Source of the DNA: Litsea cubeba
Taxonomy: Eukaryota > Streptophyta > Magnoliopsida > Laurales > Lauraceae
Direction: 5' to 3'
Assembly: GCA_012931725.1 (NCBI GenBank)
Contig: CM022945.1
Coordinates: 20,432,318-20,496,317 of the forward strand
Length of the DNA stretch: 64,000 nt
The position numbers and the translations under genes were made by a program. The number at the start of each line of letters is the position of its first letter. Position 1 is the stretch's first letter. The notes beneath the pieces are model-generated. The model was given only the letters and a program-made list of their open reading frames with translations, had not been told where the DNA came from and did not search any database. Positions 33,935 through 46,900 of this stretch are shown here, piece after piece.

Positions 33935-35735
33935 AGTGGGGCCCACATCTTGCAGTTTATTGGGCAGATCTATATCTATATATATATATCTATAATAATA
34001 CTAAGAGGCCCACATCTTGTATTTTATTGGGCAAGTGTGTAGTGAAAAAGTACTACACTTTACTCTCTTTTATATAAGGGTATAGAAAATTATAAGCGGG
34101 CCATGATGTGTAGTGAAAAGCATTATCATTTTGTTCTTTTTTATAAGAGTAAATATATATAGATAGATAAATAGAGATAGAGAGATAGTGAATACTAAGT
34201 GGGGCCCACATCTTGCATTTTATTGGGCAGGTGTGTAGTGAAAAATTACTACACTTTACTCTCTATTATATAAGGGTATGGATATCGATATAGATATAGA
34301 TATAGATATAGAGATAGAGAAATAATAATAATAATAATGTATAGATTATATTATTATTATATAGGTGGGGCCCACATAAGTTCTTCTATATAGGTGGGGC
34401 CCACACAAGTTCTTCTCTTTTATAATCTTATTCTTATTATATAAGTGGGGCCCAAGTTCTTCTTTTTTAAAATGGTAATATTAATATATAGATTATATTA
34501 TTATTATCTAAGTGGGGCCCAAACAAGTTATGTCATTTTGTTCTTAATAATACTAATAATAATGTATAGATTATATTATTATTATATAGGTGGGCCCACA
34601 TAAGTTCTTCTCTTTTAGAAGGGTAATAATAATATGTAGATTATATTATTATTATCTTAAGTGGGGCCTACATCTTGCATTTGAGTAATAATATATAGAT
34701 TATATTATTATTATTTTAAGTGAGGCCCACATCTTGCATTTGATTGGGTAAAAGATTATATTATTATTATCTAAGTGGAGCCCACACAAGTTATGTCATT
34801 TTATTCTTAATAATAATAATGTATAGATTATATTATTATTATATTAGGTGGGGCCCACACAAGTTCTTCTCTTTTAGAAGAGTAATAATAATATATAGAT
34901 TATAGTATTATTGTCTTAAGTGGGGCCCACATATTGTATCTGAGTAATAATATTATTATCTTAAGTGGGGCCCACATCTTTCATGTGATTGGGCAGGTGT
35001 GTAGTGATGAGATGATGAGATGAGATGAAATGATGAGATAAATGATGATAGATGAAAAGTTCTCTTTTATAAATGATGATGATGATGAGATGATGAGATG
35101 AGATGATGAAAAAAAAATGAAATGATGACATGAAGTAGGCCCCACAATGGTTAGTCAAAAAAAAAAGATGCATCTTTCTCTCTTTTATAAGAGTAGAAAT
35201 AATAATATATAGATTATATTATTATTATCTTAAGTGGGGCCTACATCTTGCATTTGAGTAATAATATATAGATTATATTATTATTATTTTAAGTGAGGCC
35301 CACATCTTGCATTTGATTGGGCAAAAGATTATATTATTATTATCTAAGTGGAGCCCACACAAGTTATGCCATTTTATTCTTAATAATAACAATAATAATA
35401 ATAATAATGTATAGATTATATTATTATTATATTAGGTGGGGCCCACACAAGTTCTTCTCTTTTAGGAGGGTAATAATAATATATAGATTATAGTATTATT
35501 ATCTTAAGTGGGGCCCACATATTGTATCTAAGTAATAATATTATTATTTTAAGTGGGGCCCACATCTTTCATGTGATTGGGTAGGTGTGTAGTGATGAGA
35601 TGATGAGATGAGATGAAATGATGAGATAAATGATGATAAATGAAAAGTTCTCTTTTATAAATGATGATGATGATGAGATGATGAGATGATGAAAAAAAAT
35701 GAAATGATGGCATGAAGTAGGCCACAATGGTTAGT
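33935..35735. repeat. GTGGGGCCCAC / TTATTA minisatellite array with an internal ~575-bp duplication
   Basis: More than fifteen loose units alternate GTGGGGCCCACAC, AAGTTCTTCTCTTTT or CATCTTGCATTTG, and AATAATAATATATAGATTATA with (TTA)n. A large block starting near 34622 is repeated from about 35195, with an offset of 573-588 bases. Each copy ends in a (GATGA)n stretch (35005-35130 and 35590-35705). Apparent His/Ile-rich peptides here are translations of the repeat. Related units occur at 55916-56190 inside a DNA transposon. Confidence 0.85.
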
Positions 35736-35844
35736 AAAAAAAAAGATGCATATTTCTCTCTTTTACAAGAGTAGATAGACATAGTACATACTAACGCACA
35801 CCTACACGACCCACCCAAACCCCTATCCAACTGTGTCAAAGATG

Positions 35845-35936
35845 GAGAACGGCCGGCTTAGCAGCTGTTTTCATCTTATTGCCCAGGGTTCGAATTCACC
35901 TCCCTGACCGGGGTGCCAAAAAAAAAAAAAAAAAGG
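35845..35936 (+). mobile_element. short SINE-like fragment
   Basis: GGCCGGCTTAGCAGCTG followed by CCCAGGGTTCGAATTCACC (B-box-like), then GACCGGGGTGCC and an A tract of about 18. This is the form of a tRNA-related SINE head joined to a poly-A tail. No duplication found. Confidence 0.45.
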
Positions 35937-36505
35937 GCTAAGAATTGATCCTTGGTTGTATGTGTGGCCATACAGCCAAGGAGATGCTTCACCCTGTTTG
36001 AATCTTCCTAAAATATTTTTTTACATTAACTTATAAAAAAACATTGAGAAGCTTATAAAAAAAACACATGAATGTGCTTTGAATCTGCTTGAGAGGCATG
36101 TGGCAAAAATCAACAATTGGATCAATGGTGGGCCTCACATTGCAATTACACGGATACGATTTTCCAATTAATGCATGCACATAAAAGGCCATGATGAGGT
36201 GCAAATGCGAACCACCCAGGCACCGCCCATAAACTGGAGTGATCACTTTTATTTATTTATTTATTTTGTCCCTTCAAATTCTCAGACCGTTATAGTGCTA
36301 TAATTCACAGTGGCTAGTTTTGATTTTTTATGAAAAAATATTTTCATTTCTATAATGGATAGAGAAATAAAAATAAAAAAAAAAACAGAACCTGTTAGTA
36401 ATTCGTCAAAGATTTGGGACTTTTTCAAACCAGTTTGTTTATAATCATTGGTTCAATATCAATCTAGAAAGTCCTTAAATTATTTTATCAATGTCGGCCG
36501 AAATA

Positions 36506-36739
36506 ACCCTAAGGGTTGGCCGAGTGGTCAGGACCACAGTTCCTCCCTCTTCTGGAGTTAGAAGTCTTGGTATCGACTTTCAGTTCCCCTCTCTTTAGGA
36601 ACCCTTCGGGAACTGAAGGTTGAGTCCATTTGTGCTACCACTTAGGGGCCACGGGGGCTTTACCCGACTTCTCTTTGGGCCCGGAGAGAATAGCCAAGCC
36701 CAAAGGATTGGGAACCCTCCGTTAGCCAAAAAAAAAAAT
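36506..36739 (+). mobile_element. SINE with Leu/Ser-tRNA-like head
   Basis: It starts AACCCTAAGGGTTGGCCGAG and TGGTCAGG, an A-box of the Au-like type. It ends GGGAACCCTCCGTTAGCC followed by A's. The 3' third (CCAAGCCCAAAGGATTGGGAA) is shared with the SINE at 58519-58698, whose head differs. Confidence 0.7.
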
Positions 36740-39440
36740 ATATATATATATATATATAGAGACTGAAATATGTCCCACTAGACATCAGTGGGCCTTAATT
36801 TCTAAAACCTTATATACTTCTCAATTTTTTCTTAAGCTCCTTATATCCTCATTATAAAAGTTTATTTTCTTCTCCCTTGTGTCTTATGTGTGGACCACTT
36901 TCACCCTTGTTTTTCATGGGAAGAACCGGATATAATACAACAACTACAATATACGGCGAATGGACTACCACCACATACTCAGTTCCTATCACAAAGGGAG
37001 CCTCCGTGGGGCACACGCATAAAAATGGGGTGGTAACTGGTGACACACGATAAGAGGTTAGCAACTTAAGCTTCCGTTTGCATACCCACTACAATGAGGC
37101 CGGGCCTGAGGGGGGGGGGGGCGGGGCGCTACAGCCATATGCCCTTGCGTCGTGCCGATCTTCCCATCAGATGCCATATATATATGGCCTTGCGTCGTGC
37201 CGATCTTCCCATCTGATCTGGTGTGCTAGTGCTACACATGATGTCAACAAAGAAAATCCATACAAGAAAAAGATCATACTAATTGAAACTTCATTAATTA
37301 TTAAGCCATTTATCAACTTTCAAAATTATCTCTGTAACACTTACTTCTAATTTTGCTTGGGTTGCATACCCAACTACAATGACATGCATTGTGTACTCGT
37401 CTGACACTAATTTAATTGCTGCTAGGCACAAATGAATAAATTTGACAGTTAAAGCTGATGGATCTTTCAGGCAGGTTTAGCTTTTAGTGCGTGGTGTTGA
37501 TCTATGGTCCAGGTTAGTCATCCTATCAAATCTTGGCGTGCAACAGAGAAGTCATGTAGGGGACTCCTATCAATGGGCCTGGCTGGCCTATTTGTCCTCT
37601 ATTTAATATACTTTTTGGCCTATGGGTTTGGACTTTGGACAAGACCTAAAAAAAATTGAATTGCTAAAAAAAAAAAAAAAAAGACTAGGCCTGAGCTGAG
37701 CTACTACTTCAAATCACATATGGCTGCCAAATGGGCCGGGTCTAAACTTAGTAAAACTGGTTCACAAGAAACTTGAGTGGGACTGTGAATTTGAGTGGCT
37801 CAGATCTCAAAGGTGGCCTCCTGAGTCCTGATGTATTTTTTGAGGTGGCCTTGGAGGATCCGGATTCACAAGAAACTTGAGGTTCATCCAATATTAATCT
37901 CTCTTTTTTAACCTACTCCAATCTCTCTCACAGCTTCACCTCCGGTCTCTCTCTCTAATAATGGATCAAGGACAAATGAATGGCCAAAAAAGAGAATATG
38001 CCCTCATCACAAGAATCCCAAGACCTGGAAATCTCTAGAGAGATTATAGAAAAAAAACGACAAAAGTAATGATAATTAAAGAAGCTTATCTCTACATGTT
38101 CAAGCTCTAATACATGGAACCTATGCCGGCCAGGACCCTTATTATAGATTCCTCCATATCCATATACATCCCCATCCCCATCCCCATCCCCATCCATTGC
38201 TGACGCGTTCCCTTAACCTCAACTGCCCAAAATTTCAAAACCGATGAAAAACCCCAACATCAACTTTGCATCACATTATTCACAAGGCCCATCTCATTCC
38301 ATGTACTGAAACCCAATGGGGACATGGTCGGTGCACTTTGTGGCTAAAAAACATGCATGACTCTGACGTTTTGTCCCTTTTCTTTCGTCATGATTTCACT
38401 CACGAACAATGGAGCCATTCTCTTGCTCCTTTGTTGACAACTCTCGGCGGTAGGTCACATGCGATGTTCAACTATTTATGATCATGGATCCTTTGCAGCT
38501 CTTACAGCATCATGAAAGTTCCCACATGTTTATAATAAAATAGAAAATGTAACAAAGTTTGTGAGATTTATTGGTAACAAATATAAGAGACTTTTTCAAA
38601 TTTATCGACTTCAATAACTAATCGTTTGTAGATGGATAAAATGAATAAAACTTTTGAATCGACCATGCAGCCTTTTCCGTTTTCGTGTTCCTATGTGCGT
38701 GTTTGACAATTAACTAGTTAAATAAATATAGATAAGAATCAACAATTAATCATATTAAAAGTACATAATTTAAAAAAAAATAAAATTTAAAAAAAAAAAA
38801 CAAAAAATGCAACATCATTCTCCACTAAAAGACAAAATAACTCAACTTTTCTATACAAAAAGTCCAAAAAATTGTACGGTCAAACAACTAAAAACAAAAA
38901 CACCATCATATAATTTCTTATATTTTATTCTCTCTTGATTTGATACTTTACCTCACCCGACTTCATCAATTCACCATACAACCAAACACGTCATAAAGGA
39001 GCTTTTCGGGTGTATTTGTTTGCTGAATTTTGACCATATATTTTAGTATTTGGAACTTAGTATTTAATTAGTGAGATTCTAAAGGTTCCGCATAGTGCAT
39101 TGTTTATTTTAAACTATAAAATTCATAAAATTCTAGCTTTCAAAAATGTTAGTAGCATTTGACCCTTTGTGAATCAAGTTGGAGAACGCTATATGAGGAA
39201 TCCAATATCACCCTATGGATCGAAATTCTTAATATCCCGCCAACAAAGAGGACTGCTGAAGAAGCTGAGAGGGCCCATAATCCGAATCATCATTTTAACT
39301 TAGTGCTGTCTATGATCATTTATTTGCTTCGAGACATTTCCATTAAAGCATCTGTTAGGACAGCTAGGATTGCCCTGATTGGATGAACTCTATACTTTTT
39401 CTATTCCTTACCCCATAAACCTCAAATATATATTAATAAT
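36740..39440. other. intergenic region, no gene seen
   Basis: It starts with a (TA)n run. A roughly 50-bp duplication containing GCCTTGCGTCGTGCCGATCT lies at 37138-37218, just after a G12 run, and there is a (CCCCAT)n run near 38165-38195. Short frames at 38266 and 39159 show no recognisable family. Confidence 0.5.
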
Positions 39441-39464
39441 ATATGGATGTGTCCAATAGAACTA

Positions 39465-39474
39465 TTTATAAATA
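39465..39474 (+). promoter_or_regulatory. TATA box of the TIP2 aquaporin
   Basis: TTTATAAATA lies 104 bases before the start codon, giving an expected start site near 39500 and a leader of about 75 nt. A CCAAT word sits just upstream at 39452-39456. Confidence 0.6.
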
Positions 39475-39577
39475 TACGTGCTTGTGTGATAGAAAGATGC
39501 TTGTTCTCTGCTCCATCTCATTGGAGATCCCTCTCTAGTTTCCTAAGCCCCTTGAGTTCTAACTTCTAAGAAGCCCC

Positions 39578-41474
39578 ATGGCTAGAATCGCTTTCGGGGG
39601 CTTTGATGACTCCTTCAGCTTGGGCTCTTTCAAGGCCTACCTTGCAGAGTTCATTTCCACCTTACTCTTTGTTTTTGCAGGAGTTGGATCTGCCATAGCT
39701 TACAGTTAGTACACTGCTCCTTTCCTGATTCCTCTTTTCTAACTGATGACTGTGGTTTCTATTTCCATTTTCTGTTATGTGATGATAAAGAAAGTTGTAA
39801 CAATCTAACATCTTATCTTATAAGAACTTTAATGTGAGAAAAAGGGCCGTTCGGTGCATGTTTCAACTTTCAGTACCATTATAGTAATCGTCTGAGTGTC
39901 AAAAAAGATTAAACTGAGGTTCTAGTTAAACTCAGTCGAACTCACACCCAACATCTACTGACCCAAGTCAGTTGAATTGGCTAAGTCAAATCGAGATGGG
40001 TCGAATTTGAAACAAAGGATGGTGGTCTACTTGTGGATGAAACATTGTTATGGGTCTCTTATCCTCTCAAAATAATCTATTTATCCTCCCAACACCTGAG
40101 CAAGATTAGTGATGTATTTGCAGATAAATTGACATCGAATGCGGCTCTAGATCCTGCCGGGCTTGTGGCTATTGCTATTTGCCATGGGTTTGCCCTCTTC
40201 GTCGCCGTCTCCGTCGGTGCAAACATCTCTGGTGGCCATGTAAATCCGGCAGTCACCTTTGGATTGGCTCTTGGAGGCCAGATCACAATCCTCACCGGAA
40301 TCTTCTACTGGATTGCCCAGCTCGTTGGGGCCATCGTTGCTTGCTTCCTCCTCAAGGCTGTTACAGGAGGCTTGGTGAGAAATGTCATGCTTTTACAATT
40401 CAGTTAATAAAAAACTCCATTTGTTTGATCGATTGATATTGAATTCTTAGAAATTAATAAAAAAATTAATTGGGACATGAGATCATTAAAGTGGTGAAGA
40501 GTGAAAGATGTGTGGTCTAGATGTAGATGAGAGACCATGTTTTGGGGATTTCATTTACCAGGGGATGGGGATGAGTGGTTAATTATTTTCTATTAAAGGA
40601 GAGATTATTTCATAGTCATTCTAAATATCTCTATTTTATTTATATTCAGTTGTTGTCTTTTATATAAGAACAATATATGGTCAAATTATAATGTATTAAA
40701 GCCGAGGGTTTTGGATTTAATTTTGACCAAATTCCTTTAAATTATGTTCTTTTTTCATGAAGTAGTCTTAATATAAAGCTAAAAATATATATCGTGAGAT
40801 TTGAATTCATGACTTTTTGTCGATTTAAATTACTAATTTAACTACTTCATCACGCAATACCGATGTGTAATTGTTTGTTAGAGAAAAATATCAAAAGTAT
40901 TTAGTTGTTGCATAGTCATTTTTGTTAAAGAAAAAGGGACTGTGTCCAAGCACCCTGAAAACAATATTTAAACTTTCTTCCTTCTTTATTTAATACCGAT
41001 CGAGTTTGAGGGGTATTTATAAAGTTCCAAATATTTCTAGGTGGATGGCCTTGTTACATATGTATATGTTTGTAAGTAATCTAATGGCTGTCATTTCTCC
41101 TGTAGGCAATCCCAATTCACAGCGTAGCTGCCGGAGTGGGAGCAATAGAAGGAGTGGTGATGGAGATTATCATCACCTTTGCCTTGGTCTACACTGTATA
41201 TGCAACTGCTGCTGATCCAAAGAATGGTTCTCTGGGCACCATTGCCCCAATAGCCATTGGCTTCATTGTGGGGGCAAATATCCTTGCTGCTGGGCCTTTC
41301 TCAGGTGGGTCCATGAACCCGGCCCGCTCTTTCGGGCCTGCGGTTGCCAGCGGCGACTTCAAGGGCAACTGGATCTACTGGGTTGGGCCTCTCATTGGTG
41401 GTGGCTTAGCCGGGCTCATCTATGGCAATGTCTTCATATCATCTGAACACACTCCTCTCTCCACCGACTTCTAA
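39578..41474 (+). CDS. TIP2: tonoplast intrinsic protein, TIP2 (delta-TIP) aquaporin
   Basis: Three exons (39578-39704, 40124-40374, 41106-41474) with GT-AG introns join in frame to 248 residues, the usual TIP2 length. Two NPA boxes at 83-85 and 197-199 form the pore half-helices, and six hydrophobic segments are evident. The aromatic/arginine filter residues are His63, Ile185, Gly194 and Arg200, the TIP2 set. Loop C has His131, the extra filter residue seen in the Arabidopsis TIP2;1 structure. The expected role is water and ammonia movement across the vacuolar membrane. The N-terminus MARIAFGGFDDSFSLGSFKA and C-terminus SSEHTPLSTDF are characteristic. Exon-intron structure (two introns) is standard for the subfamily. 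No defects are visible. The TIP2;1 versus TIP2;2 assignment is not attempted. Confidence 0.96.
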
Positions 41475-43009
41475 TTGCATAACCATTTTTCTTGGAATAA
41501 CTGGAGGGAGAGTTGTTTTTGTTCTTCTTTTCATCATGGCCTTGTATTGTTTGGTGGGTAATTAGCTGTAAAGTTCTGGTACGGGGCCTTTGGGCTTATT
41601 ATGGATTTTTTGTGATGTATGAACTGCCCATGGTCCCACCACTTCCTTGTGCGCCTTGCTTCTCTTTTGGCTGTACTATCAACTTTGGGGGCAAATGGCT
41701 ATTGCCACTCTTTTCACTTTTCTGATAGATTGGCTCTACCTCTCTCTAGTCTCTACCCATACAATTAATTCAAGTGAATATCAGATTGGACCCTGCTCAT
41801 TAATGCACTTGGTCTACATGCGAGTGACTTTCAGAACATTTGGGGGGCATGGTCCATATATAGAAATCAATTGGATGATCATAGCCAAAGTAAGTAAAAG
41901 TTACAAACAGAGGTGGTAGTCATATAACTTTCAATGGTGGGGATGATCCTACCAGTTTGTGATGACACAATTGGGATGCGTCATCAGATATATAAGGGAT
42001 TGGCTCACAAAAAATGGGTAAAACGAAATGGAAAGCCGCCTCACTTGCCACAACTTTTATTTTTTTTTAGAAGTAACAAGAAGTTTTGAACCCAATCTTA
42101 TCCTCAGCAGGGGCATTTCTTTACTCTGCATCAATCTACAAATGGCTCAGCTAGCAACTGATTAAATGAACACTAGGATCTCTAAGTGGGTTCACAGGAA
42201 GATGTTGTCAAGGGGTGAGTCAGCTCCTTTTCAAAATAGAAAAAAAAAAAAAGGTCAGGAATAATCCATGGTTGTGGCTCTATTGGTTAGGGAGTTGGTA
42301 AATGCATGTGTGTATAGAGCTAGGAAGTTGGTTTGTGTGTGTGTGTGCAGGGTGGACCCAAAGTATAGAACTAGGGGGGTCCAAATGAAAATTATTAAAA
42401 GAAAATCTTAATAATTTAGGAGTCAAAATAAAATTTTAGCGGTAAAAAATAAAATTTTGACAACTTAAGGGGGGCCATGGCCCCTCTAGGCCTACATGTA
42501 GGTCCATCCATGTATGTGTGGTGTCCGAATATAAAGCTAGGGAGCTTTTTTTCTTCTTTTTTTTGGTACCCAGCTTTGGGCTTAGTGGGTTGGGACCCAA
42601 CTCGGGTGAGGTGAGGGAGCTCTTCGATGGAAAAAATAGAGCTCGGGTGAAGTAAAACAACCCCGGAATGAGAAAACGTGATTGTCCAGGTTTGAAATAA
42701 CAAGTAATTAAATCTTTTTTTTAAAAGCTAGAGAGTTGGTGTGTATGCAAGTGGGCGTTGGGTAGAACGTCAAAGTCAACAGTAAAATAATGGGCCCCAT
42801 AAAGGCCACATCACTTTTGATTTGAGGAATAGTCTTTTCCTTATCGAAAGTTAAATTAATTTATTCATAAACTCTAATGCTCTTGCAAGGTTTTAAAATC
42901 TCGTTTTAGGCCCGAAACTTTAGAGAGAATATCAAAAACTGCCATTTCTATACCCACCTCCACCATGGAAAGCACTTTTATGCAGATTTACAAATAATTG
43001 CATTGTTTA
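41475..43009. other. TIP2 3' flank and intergenic region
   Basis: The first few hundred bases are presumably 3' untranslated region. Beyond that there is no gene. A (GT)n stretch is near 42333-42349. A GGGGGGCCATGGCCCCTCTA palindrome-like stretch near 42469-42489 resembles repeat-derived sequence, but I cannot assign it. Confidence 0.5.
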
Positions 43010-43931
43010 GGGGGTGTTTGGATAATTGTATAATATAATATCAATAAATTTAAATATTATAAAATTTCATTATTATAAAATAAAATAGTGTCATATTATT
43101 ATATAGTGCCACTTATGGTGTTTGACAATTTTTATAAATTTCAATATAGCTTTGAAGTGTTTGGCAATTTATAAAAAAAAAACCCACAATCAATTGACCC
43201 AATGTAGGACCCACTAATTTGTAATCACATGTGTTAATCAATATGGTAGGACCCACTATTATTAGAAAATCACATAATTAAATGTTAAAACCTTGATATT
43301 CAAGCAATGCTATTTGATTAATGTAGGTCCACCAAATGTTGATAGCCATAGTGTAATACATTTAATTGTGATATTTTTTTTGTAAAACCTTTTCTAATGT
43401 CAAGCATCATTGATGAATCTATCTATAAGAAATCATTATAGGGCCCATTTGATATTGGTAGTCATATTAACACAAGGGGAGCTATCAAATAGTGGAACCC
43501 ATTTAATGATGACAAACTTTTAAGTACAATCACACAATAAGAAACGCAGCTAATTTTGGTAGTATGTAACCCACCTAATGTTGGTAATCACGATGAAGGG
43601 TCCCTAGTGTGACATTAGTAAGACCCTCCTAATATTGAAAATTAACAAGAGATATGTAATTGTGATATGATTATAGGACTCCACATTAAATTTGTAAGCA
43701 TTGTGGGGCCAATCTAATATTGGGAGTCATAGTTGCAATAAGGATCATTAATGTTAAAACTTATAGTGGGCCACTATAATTAATGGTTGCCCATGAGTTC
43801 TTTCGTATATAAAAAAATATTTTGCAATAAAAGATTATCTTATACAGCATATCCTTGAATAATACAGTATGAAGGTTTTTAGAAGAAAGTGAGATATTAT
43901 AATATACTTTATAAATTATCCAAACACCTCC
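43010..43931. mobile_element. PIF/Harbinger-type non-autonomous element
   Basis: Terminal inverted repeats GGGGGTGTTTGGATAATT (left) and its complement from GGAGGTGTTTGGATAATT (right) are flanked by the 3-bp duplication TTA (43007-43009 and 43932-43934), the PIF/Harbinger/Tourist signature. The interior carries several imperfect copies of a unit with RGRCCCAYYTAATRTTGGTAR and TCA, about 60-120 bases apart. No transposase remains. Confidence 0.8.
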
Positions 43932-43934
43932 TTA

Positions 43935-46900
43935 TGTAGAAAACTCTAGGTTAAAGATCCAGCCACAAATATATCCACAGGTGAGCACAACCCTAAGTAT
44001 ATGGCTTTGCTCTAGTTTAGATATGTCTCTCATGGACCCTCTTTGTGAACTCTCATGTGGGGCCCACCTCAGGCCACACCGATGTCGGGGAGGTGGGGGG
44101 ATCAAAAGATCCAGATAGAATCTATATGTTTTTAAATTTTCAACTTTGGTAGATCATTCAAACCCCTTGATTCATGTACCTAAAGTTTAATATTTTAGAA
44201 GACATTATTTTTGTAAGATTCCAATCCAACCGTGAGTAATGTTTGGACAAATATCATATTTCAACTATGGAAATTCAAAGGGGCCAGTAAGTTTGAAGGT
44301 GTTGGATTGATCATTTATGGGAGGTTTCAAATGCTTAAAAAAAGGGTTTTGTATGATGTCTCTCATGACTGACTGACGTTATCACCTGAGTTCAGCCATA
44401 TGTTTTTTTTTTTTGGTAGTGAAGATTTTTTTGGGTTAAAAATATTAATACACACACCACACAGACAGGCCAGTTCCGGTACTTGAGGCCTGGGCCCAAG
44501 ACCGGCCCAAATCCCACCACATCCTTCAAATTGTATATGTATGTTCAAGCCCAGCCAGAGCTCGACCAAAGGCCAACCCAGGATGGGCTGGACTTAGGAT
44601 TTTGTTTTTGAACCTATCACAACCCGGTCCCCCATTTTAATGCCTGATAGTTAAACGAGCCAGATATGGCCTTTGACTGTTTAAAGGCCCACCCCGCCCC
44701 GACATTTATAAGAAAAAGAGCATACACATTTATTAAAATAGGCATTGACCATTACAATGAACTTTACAAATATGCTGGGCTAAGGCCTAACATTCAGGGT
44801 TCAGGCTCATGGCTGACTCTGGTCAAAGAATTAGGTCATAATTAACAGGCAGGGCTTGAGCAACCCATGACCCAATCTGATCCTGACAATGAACAACACC
44901 ACTGTTCAAAAAGGGTTTTCTTTCATAGATGGCCACAACAGCCAGTCTGTTACTTTAATTAGAATACAGTATTCTCTTCACATGGTCAAATCATTTGCAC
45001 AATATTTATGGATGGATTGATGAACATGTCATGAACTGGTCGATTTCGATTTGGTCTTAACTTGGCTTATGTCTCATATGTAGGGAAAGAGATTGAGTCC
45101 TTGGTCTGTTCAAAGTACCTGGTGTAGTTCTGGGTGGCCCTTGCTGTGGTGACCCTAACCATTTCAAACCACTCCTCTGGATTAGTCTAGGGCTTTAATA
45201 TTTAAGCTTGTCAAAAGTGATCCAATTTGCAGCTCTGTAAAAGACTTTTCATTCAGCAAAGAAAACCTAAAATCAAGCAAAACGCCAAAACACCAATATA
45301 CATAATCAGTTTGGGGAAAGTATGATAAAAACTAAATATCTGAAACTTGCCACATTTTGCCATAAAAGAGAATTCAATACTAGAATGCTCATTGGAAATT
45401 TTCCAAACATCTGAAACCAAGTCATCTATGCTCTCTTACTGGACTAGGTCCAAGTGTCCAACAGCAATATGACTGGCTCGGCTCAATCAAAATCAAAATT
45501 CCAGTTATGCCTTTTTTGGGTTCGAAACGTAAGACCTCAATATCTCTAATTCTGTCACAAATGACACGGTGAATGAATAAATTATTCTTGCAATTGATTA
45601 GATGTCCATGGTCTGAGCTGGGCCTGGGATGAGCCCATTTAATTATTGGTTCAGTATTAACCTCATATTCAACTCATAGGCCTGAGAATTAGGCTGGTCT
45701 ACAATTTGCATAGCATAAATGCATTCATATGCTAAATTTGTTAAGAACTGCACTGGCACAATACATTTCATGCTGTCTAAAAACACAACCCCAAATCCAG
45801 CCCATTGTGCACTGGGCTAGGGTTGGACTCTGCTGGCCTGGCCTACAAGTATATATCCATAATATTGAGCAGACACAAGTATATATGGTTGCCACATTGA
45901 TATGATAAAGAAAAGGATAGGAACAAATTAAACAATCAAGATTCATGAAAAAGTAAGTTCAAATTATGAAAGAAACGCATGCAGTCAACTGGAGGTGTGG
46001 CCCAGCACTGTGGGGCCCACTTGGGCCCACCTTTCATCAATGCAGCCCCCTAGATATTCTTTTCATCCCATGATTTGGCATTAGTCTCAATTTTACGCTT
46101 TCCGAACCGCCACTCACAGTTAGATTAAATATCAGAAAAATCTAGAATTAAGATATCATTAACATTAAGTCTGTTAAATCAAGGGTCAGGATAATTTGGT
46201 GGGCTAAATTCTTGGATCCCCCGTGTCCATGAAGAGACATTTCCATCTATCCTCCTCCTATTGATAAACTTGCATATTAGCGGGCCCCACGAGCTAGATT
46301 GTATATAAGCTCAATGAAGTCTTTTTGCAGGAGAGCATTTCAATGATATTAGAATTTTTTTTAAAGCTTTTTTTTTTTGAAAGGTAATTTTTCTTGAAAG
46401 GTGATTTTTTTAAAGGCAATCTTTTTTTATATTAGATATTTACTAGCTGCATATGGGCTTTATATATATAATATTTCCCATCCCACTTAATTTAGATAGA
46501 TTCCCATGCAATATCAAAAGCAGTCTACACTCTGGACTGTGTATCATTTTATTAAGGACAATAATTTTAGACTAATAATCTTAAATTCTAAACCAAATAT
46601 AAAGATGACCACTTGACCACTCATGAAAGTGAAACTGATGCATGGTATGAGATTTGGATTGTCCATCACCCATTCACATTGGCCCCTTTTAGATGAACAA
46701 TCTGGGACACTAATATGTGGGTCCCACATATGTTTGGTCTTTGCTCAAACATTCCTTTGATCTATCCAACGCAACTGAGTGTTGCGGTTAGTAATTCCCT
46801 GCTAGAGACTCTCCCAGAAAGAAACCAGCATTATTGCAAAGTGTTTGTTTGTGTACAACGTATATACATTATCTGTATAAAAGTTAAAATGAAAAAAAAA

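Noticed and set aside
34961..35839. Two similar His/Ile-rich minus-strand frames
   Set aside because: They are translations of the duplicated (GATGA)n and GTGGGGCCC repeat, not proteins.
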